From Welwitschia mirabilis (taxonomy: Eukaryota > Gnetophyta > Gnetopsida > Welwitschiales): a stretch of 64,000 bases of DNA. Below are positions 45,762 through 57,600 of this stretch, piece after piece. The stretch spans positions 137,742,749 through 137,806,748 of the forward strand of contig JBOZIK010000001.1 of assembly GCA_051453625.1 (NCBI GenBank), written 5' to 3'. A program made the translations under genes and the position numbers. Numbering within the stretch: position 1 is the stretch's first letter; every line of letters starts with the position of its first letter. The notes beneath the pieces are model-generated. The model had not been told where the DNA came from. It saw only the letters and a list, made by a program, of their open reading frames with translations, and did no database searches.

Positions 45762-45980
45762 TTTTTCCTTTTTTCTCTTCTTTTTTTCTTTAGCATAACT
45801 ACTAGTAGGTAGTTATGTGTCAAACAAATGCCTAATGGCACTTAGGCTTGTGAAAATGCCTAATGGCACTTAGGCCCATGTAAATTTTAAAAACCATGAC
45901 CCTCGCCAACATAAAGGTTTAAACTTGGGACCTTGGGTTTAGTATATCCAAAACTTAACCATTATGACAATTGATCTTGA
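45762..45980 (-). mobile_element. tRNA-derived SINE, minus strand, with 16-bp target duplication
   Basis: On the minus strand: head TTGTCATAATGGTTAAG (box A-like) and AAGTTTAAACC (box B-like), a short body with two tandem GCCTAAGTGCCATTAGGC hairpins and a CATAACTAC/GTAGTTATG inverted repeat, then a purine tail (AAAGAAAAAAAGAAGAGAAA). The flanks ACAACTATATTATTCT (45746-45761) and ACAACTATATCATTCT (45981-45996) differ at one base. Head, body, tail and target duplication together make this a confident SINE of about 219 bp. Confidence 0.82.
45794..45875. repeat. Three inverted repeats in the SINE body
   Basis: CATAACTAC-TAGTAG-GTAGTTATG (45794-45817, perfect 9-bp stem) and two copies of GCCTAATGGCACTTAGGC (45830-45847 and 45858-45875, 6-bp stem). 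They may form hairpins in the SINE RNA. Confidence 0.85.
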
Positions 45981-45999
45981 ACAACTATATCATTCTCAT

Positions 46000-47985
46000 T
46001 AAGATGCAAAACAATGCATATTAATGGTATTTTAAAATAATGAAATTATTAAAATGAAATACAAATAAGTCAAAAATGATAAAACGCATAATAAATGAAA
46101 ATAATCATATACAAGATGCATAAGACATTAATAAATAAAGGTGTATTAAGTTATGATAAAGATGATAAATACATAATCATAATACTAAACATAAAATTTA
46201 TAAAATATAAAATAATTATTAGATATGAAATGTATTCCAAGTATAGAAATGTATCTTGTGAAATAGTAAGTTGAGATGTTATACCATTAAACTACTTATG
46301 AAACTTTACTTACATATCATATCTAATATGTAATAATGTAAGTCTACATTTGTTATCTAGCTAAGAATAAATATACAATAAAATGAAAAAAAATTAAAGA
46401 TTAAAAATAATATTATAATTTAAATAGACAATCTACTTCTCTTTTAAAATTTTTGTGTTTTCTTATTTTCCAAGGTCTATTGGTTTTTCCAAAAAGTTAC
46501 AATCACCATTTAGATAATAAGATTATCAAAAAAGGGGGGGAATGATTATGTTAGCAAAAAATTATCCATACAAGAAAATTAGAATGAGAATGTTCCTATA
46601 TTAAGAAGTACAACAAATCAAATAATATCATAAAACCTAAATTTATTAAAGATGCATGCAACAATCCAAAAAATAGAAGTAAGCCTATGTTATACTTCCT
46701 CTAAAAGTTCTCAAAAATCTTTTCATGATGTTCAAAAATTAGAATTATCTCATGGTCATCTTGCAAATCATAATGACATCATTTAACACTATAAACATTT
46801 CATTTTGTAATCATTTTTATCTTGGTACAATTTGATTGCCATATTTATAAATATCTTTCTTTCTTTCTTTTTTGTTTTTTTGGGTGGGGGGAATTGTCAT
46901 AATGATTCAAATCAGGTATCTTGAAGGAGAAATTTAGTCATCTTAGTAACTATACTTAAACTTATCATCCTCTAATTTATAATTATTTCAACTTCTTTAA
47001 TTTTTACATTCATATTTAACATCAAGGATGAAGATATCCTTTGTTGTAGGGGTAGAAATACAAGGTGGAAGATTAAAGATAAGATAAGGAAAGAGCCAAT
47101 GTTAGGGAAGGGTATTAAGGAGGAAATGAAAACTTCTACATAGAGGAAAAAATAAAGGAAAATAATTTTATAGGAACATTCTTAGAAGGCACCTCCTTAG
47201 GAGGAGGAGGAGGTTGTTAGAAGATAACAAGAGACGAGAAAGGTTATTATGCATCATTAACAAGAGCGAAAGAAAGAGTGATAAAAAGGGAAGATAAATT
47301 TCCATTAAAATAAGATAAAAAATCTTTGCTTATGTTAGAATTAGGTTAAAATTACATGTTAAACATTTTTAAAATAATCTTGAAAAATTAAAATAAATGT
47401 AATCTATTAAATTTTGCATGATTACCACATCAAATGATGGATTCACTAATCAATTCTATCCTCTAATTGCCAAACAAATTTAAAAGCATCTCTACTTAGG
47501 TGCCCACTAGAAATTCTTTGATATTACTAGGAATAAATTTTTCCACATTAATTTGACCATGTGTATTAATGTTGTTAAGTTCTTCTTACCTTTAACTTGT
47601 AAAAATATAGCAATATCATCCATAGAGATAGAGATGTCAAGGCCCTAAAGTTTGATTTTTTCCATCTTTTATTTTTTATAAATTTAGTTATTTTTAAGTT
47701 GAGATTATCTTAGAAATTGAGAAGGAGATTCTCTCATTCTAATGTCTATACCATACTCTAAATATTGAAGCAAGATTGATAAATTATAAAATAAATTAGA
47801 TTATGGGTTTGCATAAATTCCATTTTCATTCTCTACAACATAAGCCACATCCTCCATATTTTCCATTAGAAAAATTAAAAAAATCAATAAGTGAAAAAAC
47901 TAAAATATAATGTTATACATAACTATCCATAGCTTTCATAAAAGTAAACCTCAAAATCTTATACCAATAATTGTGTTTTGAAATT
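46000..47985. other. No gene recognised; perhaps the decayed 3' part of LINE D
   Basis: AT-rich, with a TTCTTTCTTTC run and GGGTGGGGGG near 46856-46890 and a GAGGAGGAGGAGG run near 47200. No readable domain. Confidence 0.4.
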
Positions 47986-47989
47986 TCTC

Positions 47990-50900
47990 AATTTTACGAG
48001 TCATGATCTCATGTTATACCCTACTCCATACATATATATTCTACATGAATTTTAAAAACAAATGTTTAGAATCTTCATCATAACTATAACAAGTTAAACA
48101 AAAGGAATTAACATAAAATTTCTTTTTGGTTAGATAGTTTTAAGTAAGATAAATTTCTTACTAAGTAATCATTAAATGATTTTTGCTTGTTTTGTGAGGA
48201 ACATGTCCATGGTTTACTCTAACATTCTTATTTTTCATACTTATTAATTAAACTTTTGTATATTGGTTATCAGCACTCCTATATTTTGCATTCTATGGTT
48301 TTCCAAAGATTTCTTCAGAGGTTAAACTCTTGTTACCATAATATCATCTGATATATTTGTCTCCCACTAATTTACTCAAAGAAAATCTTTTTTTCTTTTA
48401 ATTCTATTTAATAATTTAGCCAAATGTATAAAAGCATAATCTATAATCTTAATTTGTCTCCATCCTCTTAATGATTGATATCTAACTATGTCATCCCATT
48501 GCACCAAGTGAATTTGCTCTTTGTTCTTACAATTAGGTCATAGAAACTCCCTACTAATAGAAGCTAAAATACATCTTTCTTTACTAGATAAAAACTAATT
48601 TCCAATGAGTTGTGCTTACTTTACCATTTACTATGAGGATCTTCCATGAATTTTCACCATGATATTTATTCATAAATATTTCTTAATAAATTTCATATCA
48701 TTCTTGTTATTCTAAACTTAACTCAAGTTTGATTTTCTATTTAACATTTAGCTTAGTATGAATGAATTAGATGGTTGCATTTTCCTAGTTGTTCTTAATT
48801 CTAAATGTATTTGTTATTTATTTTAATCCTTGTCTTATGGCATTTGGTTCTATCTAGATAGCCTTTGATGTTGTCATGATGTCATTTTTATAATATCTAC
48901 AAAAGATTCTCTTAAGGCTAATAATTCTTTTAGCTTTCGGCTTTTTTAAGTAGCCTTTCATGCTAGCATCCATATGATCAATAAATATGGAATAGGGATT
49001 CACGCTGGTGATAAATGCTACTAGATTTAAGAAATTTATATTTTCAATCATTAACTTCAATTTAAAAAAATGTCTTTACTCTAGATATTGAAGCATATCT
49101 TGATAGGTTTAGGGTGAAAAACTTATTTTCCAAGGATCTCTTCCAAAACTAAGCAACTAATAGAATCATAGTATTTCACCTATACCTAGTAATATAGAAG
49201 GGGATATAAACTTATTATGTGAATGTAGAATTTCATGATTTAGAAGGATTTCATTTTAGATGTGCTTAACCTTAATGAAACTAGCTTGGTGAGGGAAAAT
49301 AATAGTAGGTAATAAAAGAACAATAGTAAAAATAAAACATTTAGTCATGGTTATATATAAAACATTATAAATTCTAATAGGTCTATAATTCTTAAGTTTT
49401 CTTATTTTTTTTTCACCTCTCTTTGAGATGAAGGTGATTTATGTATAATTTATATCTTACATCTTCATACTCGTCATTTTCTTAACAATAATTATGATTT
49501 TATTACCTACCTATTCAAAACATTTTAAAAACATTCATTACTAGTCATTAGGTTCTAGGGATTTATCATTTTTAATAATTTTAGTTACTCATAATAATTT
49601 CTCTTTATTAGATTCTTTTAATATCTCTTTATTATCTTTTTCATTTACATTTTTATATAGCTTTATATTTATGAATGTGGTATTAACATTATTTCATTGA
49701 TTTTTTAAACTTTTTTCTAGGATCTAATCAAGTTCTTGTTATTTATTTATAATCTGTCCATTGTATTTTCATTTTTCTTTTCATTTTGTTCTTCATGATA
49801 GTTGACTACTCTAAAGAAAAATTGAGTACGTTTATCCCCTTTCCTAATTTATTAAATCCTAGATATTTATTTCTAATAATTTTGTCATCTGTTAATATTT
49901 TCTACATATATTTTAAATACTTAATTTTCTTAAGGGTCTCTTTACCTCTAATCCTTTTTTCTCCAAATATTGTTATATTTTATTATATGTTCCTCTTTCA
50001 TAATATAAAATTGTAAAAATCTTGTTTTCACTACCTTTAAACTATCTATTTATTCATCCGCAACACTTATTTCATAAACCAACCAAGATTTTACTTGTAT
50101 GTAGATGTAATTCATATATTGTTAATCAAATGTATCAAATCCTCCCCACAAAATCAAGGTTTTTTTTTTATTTTATATATGATATTTAGAGAGAAAGGAA
50201 ATTATGTTCATATAAACCAAAATTAATCTATAATTAGTTAAGAGTCTAACTAGAACACTAACTATAATTTATTCCTTCCTAGATACTTCTTAGGATGTCA
50301 AAGCCATATTTATTTTAATCATCATTTAATCTTTCCTATTTCTATTATTAGACTATGTAAACTTATAAACACTAATTTCTATATCTTGTAAATCATTATT
50401 TTATATGCCAACTTATCTAGTAATATTTATAGAAATAGTGGTTAAAGTCTCCCATGTGAATCCATTTATTTCTACTCTAAATATCCTTAGCTACCTTGTC
50501 TAATGCAATAAGTCCATATTATCCATTTTGTAGTTTATAGAAGTTAGTAATTTCTATATTTTCCTCAAGAGTTTTATATGTGAAAAATAATTTATTCATG
50601 ATTAACCTTTCTAATTTTATTATACTATAAAAATAAATATATTCTTCTTATTTTAGGAGATTGAGCTCTTGTAAAAGTATGTATGAATTTGATTTTCCTT
50701 AATAATATTTTTCAAATTTGTATTTTCTAAGGGATTCCTAGTTCTTTACAATTCCAAGATAAGATTCTCATTTTGACTTCTTGAAGAATTTTATGCATAA
50801 TATATCTTTAATATTTTAATGCAGTATATTTAAAATACTTCGCATTATTTTTTACCTCTCAATTAATAATCATTATATATATTAAATTTAACCGGTTGTT

Positions 50901-51760
50901 TCATATTATTTATATTTTCCTAAAGTGAAAAAAGATCTTCCTCTTTTGAATCTATATTTTATTCGGTATTCAACTTATTATTTTTAATTTTTTAAGTTAT
51001 TTCTCTTATTCTTTACTTCATTTCTTTTCATTTTCTCATGTTTTAAAGATATTTTATAGAGTTATACCTTTTTTTCTTAAGATTATTATCATTTATTTTT
51101 CTTGGTTGTTCTTCTTCTTTATGTTTATTTTTATTTGTTGGTTCCTAAAATCCTATACAATGTAACCACTTTCTCATGATAGAAATATGTAAGGGATTTA
51201 TTTTTTTATCATTCCATTTAATTAATCATACTTTTCACTTTTTTTTAAATTATCTCCTACCTCATCATAGTTTTCACACTTTTGCATTTAATAACTTCAA
51301 CTATAATGTCTATTTTTAACACATATTCCATAAGAAGTAGGGATGTTTTGATATTTTACTTCCAACTATAATGTGTTTCATTTGCCAGTAAATCTTATGC
51401 TTCTTAGTTTTTAAGCTTTTTTTAAGGGAGATTTAAACATAAAAACAGCTAAAACTAATTTATAATATTTTTTTCATTACTCTCCGAAGGTGAATTAGTT
51501 CTCCAAAGTTACATTTAATCTATCCTAGGAGGTCTTTGTCCTTAAATTTGATTGAAAAGTTGTGAATCTTTATTTATAAGGGGTTTTCCTCAAGAAACTT
51601 TAGGTTTGATTATATCATTATTATTTAGTTTTCAAGGACTTCACCACGTGCATTTAAAAACTACACTCCTTTTATTAATGCAAGATCTGTATCTTATATG
51701 TTATACAAGTAGAAAAGCATTAACCTCTTGGATAGCTCTACAAATTGCACATGCTTAATA
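47990..51760 (-). pseudogene. LINE D (L1-type), ORF1 to zf-RVT, minus strand
   Basis: Minus strand, high to low. ORF1-like DLALIKGV-FLNARGEVLEN (about 51690-51620, DUF4283) and a zinc-knuckle remnant ICVKNRHYS-SY-MQKC (about 51330-51280). Endonuclease with intact GDFN in NKWIHMGDFNHYFYKYY (50441-50452). RT with QASFIKVKHI-NEILLNHEIL (about 49290-49220) and SVNPYSIFIDHMDASMKGYL. C-terminal HLVQWDDIVRYQSLRGWRQI (about 48510-48450). The zinc-binding zf-RVT end FCLTCYSYDEDSKHLFLKFM then NIYVW (about 48110-48015). The order is that of a nearly complete L1 element. All frames are broken, and the 5' and 3' ends are not defined. Confidence 0.75.
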
Positions 51761-52980
51761 CCTATCTAATTTATGATAACCTAATATGTTACGTATCTGA
51801 TCCTTGGCATAAGGACTACTAATAAAAATGTACATAACGGGGTATAATGTAGTTTTATCTTAATTATTCATTTATCTAAGTGATCATCATTTTGCGGTGT
51901 GCATTAATTAAAGATGTACTAGATTTTAACTACTTATTAAGCAACATAAATGACCTTGAATTTACTTCACATACATGTATTAATTATAAGATCAAATTCT
52001 ACTTATTTTTCAATAGATATACAACCTCTTAAATATACGTTGTGATGTTCTTAAAGGTTTAGTAAAATTAAAACACATACTAACATAATGTAGGTTAATA
52101 TTTACTAACATTCAACTTAATCTTCTAACTTATAATTTGATTATGTTGAGTACCTATGTCAATATTATTTAATACAGACATATTAACTAAAATTATTTCA
52201 TAAGATTGTTCTAGCCCTCTTATGAATTCAAAAAGTTCTTCTATGTCTTAGTGTAAATTTAATTAGGTTTAGTACTTATTTAAGCATCTAACTTAGTCAA
52301 TCTTAAGAACTCTAGGGCTTTACATTGAAAAAGTAGATTTAATAATATTAATTATTGATATAAGGTTTTAATACTTAATATCAAATTTCTTGTAAGAATT
52401 TTAATATTTTTGAAAAGTCCTTTATAAAACTAGTAAATCTAATCACTCTATGGTTAACCAGGAAGAATTATATGTTGGTCACAATTATAGATAGTATAAA
52501 GTTTTGACTTTATTCTTCAACCTATATATAATGCAGTTATAAGTCATTTAAATGAATTTAAGGATTTAAGTGAATTTATGATAATCAATTATTAAGAAAA
52601 TTAAGAAGCTAGAAAAGAATTCATAATACACTTATAGTGATCCAACCATGTCCTACTCCACTCTAAGTGTTTTTTTTCTATGCATATTAAAATATTAAGC
52701 TAGCGATTTTGTAGTGAGGGGTTAAGATGTTTCCCTTTGAATGAAATTAGAAACTCTTATCAAAGTAGAAGAGCTCAATCCCTTTAGTTCTTAAGGAAAT
52801 GCAAATTTGTAATATAAGAAGAGAATTTCCTTATTGGATTTTTTCCCCCTTTTTTGGTTTAAGTCAATAATGGCCCACAACTCAAAGTTTACAAGATATA
52901 TGTTTCTTAATTTGAGAGTAACATGTAAGCTTTTAAATATGAGTTTCAATCACTTTTCCTCTTCTTCAAATTTTTTCTTT
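51761..52980. other. No gene recognised
   Basis: Very AT-rich. Nothing supported. It ends at an assembly gap, beyond which the second LINE C module starts. Confidence 0.4.
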
Positions 52981-53080
52981 NNNNNNNNNNNNNNNNNNNN
53001 NNNNNNNNNNNNNNNNNNNNNNNNNNNNNNNNNNNNNNNNNNNNNNNNNNNNNNNNNNNNNNNNNNNNNNNNNNNNNNNN
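52981..53080. other. Assembly gap, 100 N
   Basis: Default-size gap. It hides the 5' side of the second LINE C copy, so whether this copy is 5'-truncated cannot be told. Confidence 0.99.
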
Positions 53081-54663
53081 TACATGACTAGACAGACAAC
53101 CATGAGGTGGACGCTGGATACGGTTTGCCTAACATTTTGGTAGATTGGAATTGTAATACCTTAATCTTTAATAACGTCGGGTGATAATGGGGGTTACTTT
53201 GATGCATGAATCACCAAATCCTAGCCTATTCAAGGGATGCCTAGCTCTATGGAATAAGGTGTAGTTCCTAGGATAGGAAACATGACTACATAATCTAAAG
53301 GGGAAGCTAGACTCTGATATCACCCTCTTTTACAAACACTAGAGAGAAGATAAAACTACCTTTAGAATAATATTAGTTAAAGTCACTAAGGAATCACTGG
53401 CTCATCTGTTAGAAACTCCTGCAAAAGAGGAAAGAATTCTTCTTAATTATAGAGGGAAAAGGGAGGACTTGCATTTATTCTTGAGAAGCATCCCTAAAAT
53501 TTCCAGTAACCACATTAGTAGGAAATCACTTCTATCCCCCTGGGGTTTAGGAGCTGAATTAGTGGATATGTACTTCATTTAATTGGGTTATCACTGAAAG
53601 CTCTCTATTTTACACCTTATTTTTCGTAAGGCCCTAGACCAAGGACATTACATCAACTTACCTTATGTTTTATTAAACATTAAGAAGCAAAGATATGACC
53701 TGGTAATCTAGATTAGTAATTATTACTTGGAGAGCTGTAAGGAACTATAGGGTAAGAAGGAAGTCCTCCTTCCCTTTCTCATGTCATAGGGCAATGGCAG
53801 AGGCCCAGTAACTAAGGAAGAAAAAGAAGAAGAAGCCCCAAAATATCAAAAAATCTAAAGAAGAGTGGGAAAATGAGTTGTATGCTTCACAGTCTCAGAG
53901 GAAAGAAACTCCACCCCCAACTCAGAAAGCTCACAAATAAGAAGAACTGATTCTAACCCCCAATGAAGATCATAATCTAGAGTAGGAGAAGGAGCAGATC
54001 TAGCCTGGGCAGGACCAGGAGAAAAATTATCTTAAGAAGTTAGAAAACCCCAAGTCCATTAAGGAGACAGAGTCATAGAACCAAATGGATTCCATCTCAA
54101 AGAGAAAACATTAGATCATACAAGAAGACACTGATATAGAGTAAGCAAGGAGGAAGGTGTTATATGCTACAATTCAAGGAATGAAGAGATGTCCCTTCCT
54201 GATTCTTAGCATCATATAGAGCATCTCTAACTACCATCAAGTCAAGATTTTAGAAGATGAAATTAAGACTTCATCCTAATAAGAATGAAATAGGAGTAGA
54301 GGAGTTTAAAGAAGTGAACTACCCCTTCGAGGCTTTGGTGGATGAAGTGGATAGGCTTTTGGTCTAGCACCATCATAATCACTTATTTTTAAGGTGCAGT
54401 GGATATTAATTTTCCTTCTCTTCTTATGGTTTCATCTCAACTCTATTAATTAGATCGTTAATCACATTAGTCATAGGGTCAGATGTTTCCACTTCATTTT
54501 TATTATTCATGCTCTTTGTTTTGATTCCAACATTGTTTATGAGTTTAGTCTATATGTTGTTGTCTCATTCCCTTATACTTCCCTATAGAGGAGTACTTTT
54601 GCCCCCTTATCTATAACTACTACTTTCTAATATAATTTTTGGTTTTATTGTTTTATAAAAAAA
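53081..54663 (+). pseudogene. LINE C 3' module with J-domain, copy 2
   Basis: Homologous to 41908-43615 over its whole length. It keeps long readable stretches: HEVDAGYGLPNILVDWNCNT, VTKESLAHLLETPAKEERIL, GKREDLHLFLRSIPKISS, ALDQGHYINLPYVLL, then the charged linker EEWENELYASQSQRKETPPP and NQMDS. The J-domain end follows after a one-base deletion: TIKSRF, KMKLRLHPNKNEIG, VEEFKEVNYPFEALVDEVDR, stop at 54365-54367. The HPD aspartate is Asn here (54272-54280, GAT to AAT), a G-to-A change. The 3' UTR and a short A-run (54657-54663) align with copy 1. The left end is hidden by the gap. Confidence 0.7.
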
Positions 54664-57600
54664 GATTAATTCTTTCTTTAAACATAATTACCTTCAATGT
54701 TGTATTCTCATTATTTTGTTTTTGACATAACTAGAAACAAAATGTAGATTCTAGCATTCCAATTAAGTTCTTACTTAGTTAAGTATAATATCATGAGCTA
54801 TCTCGTAAATGGAAAATGGAGCTAGAGGTTTTACCATATAAGTCCATTTCATTCTTAATTACAAACTAAAATTAGAGCAGTAAAGTTTTCATTTTATAAT
54901 TCCTAGATGATATGATACATTGTATTAATACACTTTATTTATTCACGAAAAGTAGGAATTTTTAATAAGCTTAATTACATTAACATTAAATTTTATTTTC
55001 TTATTTTACTTAATTTAATTTTTTTACCCAGTAGGAGATGGTAGTTCATGGGAAACTACACCAAAATCACTAAAGTTACTAGCTTACTTAACTAGAATGC
55101 ATTTGCGTTGTTGTAGTATACCAAAGTTGGTTTTTTACTAGTTCTCTTCTAATCTAAGTAAAATTAAAATAACCATTTTAGTTTACAACATTATATTCCC
55201 AAAAAAAATATATTTAGATTTGGTCTGTGTAGGTTTTAAAAAAATAGTTTAATTATATAAATATAAGTTAACTACTATATTTGTTAAACTTGTGATACCT
55301 ATGGAACATTACTTATTTCAACCCAATACACTTTAGAAAATTATTTAAAATGAACTTATAAAAAGGTTATTTTGGAAAATTATATTATTATAAACTTTAA
55401 CTCTATGAAATTTGAAATGTTTTTATAGTCAATAACCTATCTTTTTATGTTACATAGGTTAAACCAAGAAAATACTATTCAAGTAAATATCTAATTAATC
55501 AAATTAATATCACCATTTTTTCACTAGATACCATCAATTTTCCATAGAAAAGTTGACCTCAATAATAGAAAAGAATAATAATTAAAGGCCATTCTATCCA
55601 AAATTAATGATTAAAATTAAAGATGAATGATTTAATAATATGGACAATTTTGCTTACCTTCATTATAAGCAATCATAAGTCATATTTAGGCTTATTGACA
55701 GTGATTTTAAATCCTAGCATTAGAAGTAGTAAGATGATATAAAGGTTAAAGAATTTTATGCTGCAACTTGTGCTAGCTTAGAAAGAACTAATAAATGTAG
55801 AAGAAGCAATAATGGACACCTACGAACTTTAAAGAAATCACCCAAATCATGCTCTCTTTGCCATTGTAAGATATCACTAATTTCTAAAACAAGCTTGAAT
55901 ACTACATTGATAACAAGGTTTCGAACACCCATTAATCAACTAATGATAGATCCTTAAGAATACACATTCAAGGATTTTTAAAGATTATAGAGAGGATAAC
56001 AAGAGGTAGCTTTGATCACCACTTATTTGGAAAAGAATGAGGAGTATGTTATAAGGCATGAGCGCGTCCTCATAATGCAACATATTAAAAGTACTTAAAA
56101 AGCCTAGTTTTAAAGATGTTTTTCACATGGATATTCTTATAGTTCTTAAAAAAGAAAAAATTAGAACCCTACATTTCCAACATCTTAGATAACATTCATG
56201 ATGAAGATTAAATCATCTTTAATTATAAAGTTTTATCCATCCTTAATTATTAAGAATTTCATGGCATCCATAGATATGATGAGGACTTGTCTCATCATCT
56301 CTTTCTAAATCTTTTTTATTTCTCCCTAGACATAAGGAAATGATTGTTTAATAATATAAAATCATAAATAAGTTTAAACATGTTTTTGTATTTTCATGAC
56401 ATTTATTGCATATTTAAGTTATTGTTTAATGAAATTTAGTCTTTTGATGGTTTGATTCATTTGAATTTATCATTGATACAATTATAATTGCTATTAATAT
56501 AATAATAATAATCTTAAATGATCCTCTGATGTTCTGTTAACTAATGATTTGCTTTAAGGCCTTATTAGGATTTCAATATTTATATGATTAATGTGTTAAG
56601 ATTTATAATATCTATCATACTTTTCATATCTAGCATTCATTATACAAAAAACCATTTTTGAATGGTAGTGACATTGTTTCAATATTATGGGTTAAATCAC
56701 TTCAGTGTCATTAAGGTAAGGAAGAGATGTTCTCTTACTTAGCTCATAATATATAATTCTGTAACAATAAGAAAACAATAGTGAGTCTTATGGTTTTCTT
56801 ATAATAATTATAATTAATTCTTAAGAGATGAGGTATTCTTTCATTACACTTCTCTAAAGGAATTTTGTATTTAGTACAAATCAACATTTAATGTGATCTA
56901 TAAGCATTTAATAGTAAGCATTTGAAAATCCTTACTGTTCTTAAGCCTAGTGTCATATTTGAAACAGCTAACATTTGCCTGGGTAGTGAGGCATCTTTGT
57001 CATTAATTAAGGAGGACATTTTCAGTATAGGAAATCCCCAAGGATCAATCTTGAACATAACTTATTAGGATATTACAATATGTAACATGTTATACAATTC
57101 TCATGACAAGATCAACATGATAAACTGCAGATGCATTGTTTACTTGAAATGATTTCTTGATAAGATAAATAATATTAAATTACATATTAATTAGAGATAT
57201 CATTTACTAATTAATATTTGATACACAGTTACCTTAGTATCTTTAATATGTTCTCATTTCTTCTTGTTCTCTAATTTCATTAGAATTAACAAGGATTTGC
57301 AGATTTGAAGTCCAAGTTCATTCACAAGAATCTCCTTGAGATATTTTTATTAGTGGCTATACATTTATCCTTATTTTTGTATGATTTAAACTTTTATAAA
57401 TCAATAAAATAATCTTATATCGAATATTTTAAATGTTACAAATACCCCTAATCTTCTTAATTTGATTTGATAATTATCTTGTAGTTACTATATTATCTAT
57501 GTATAAGGATAATAACTATAACATATCAACTGCCATTTTAACTTATAGCATTACAATAGTTCAAGTTGCATTTCAATAGATAATGCATTACATAAAAGGA

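Noticed and set aside
44928-45980. tRNA genes
   Set aside because: The box A/B-like pieces do not fold into a tRNA and sit in SINEs with tails and target duplications.
57540-57580. Copia RNase H block (IMHYIKGNTSNY)
   Set aside because: A single short match in a decayed region without neighbouring Copia motifs.
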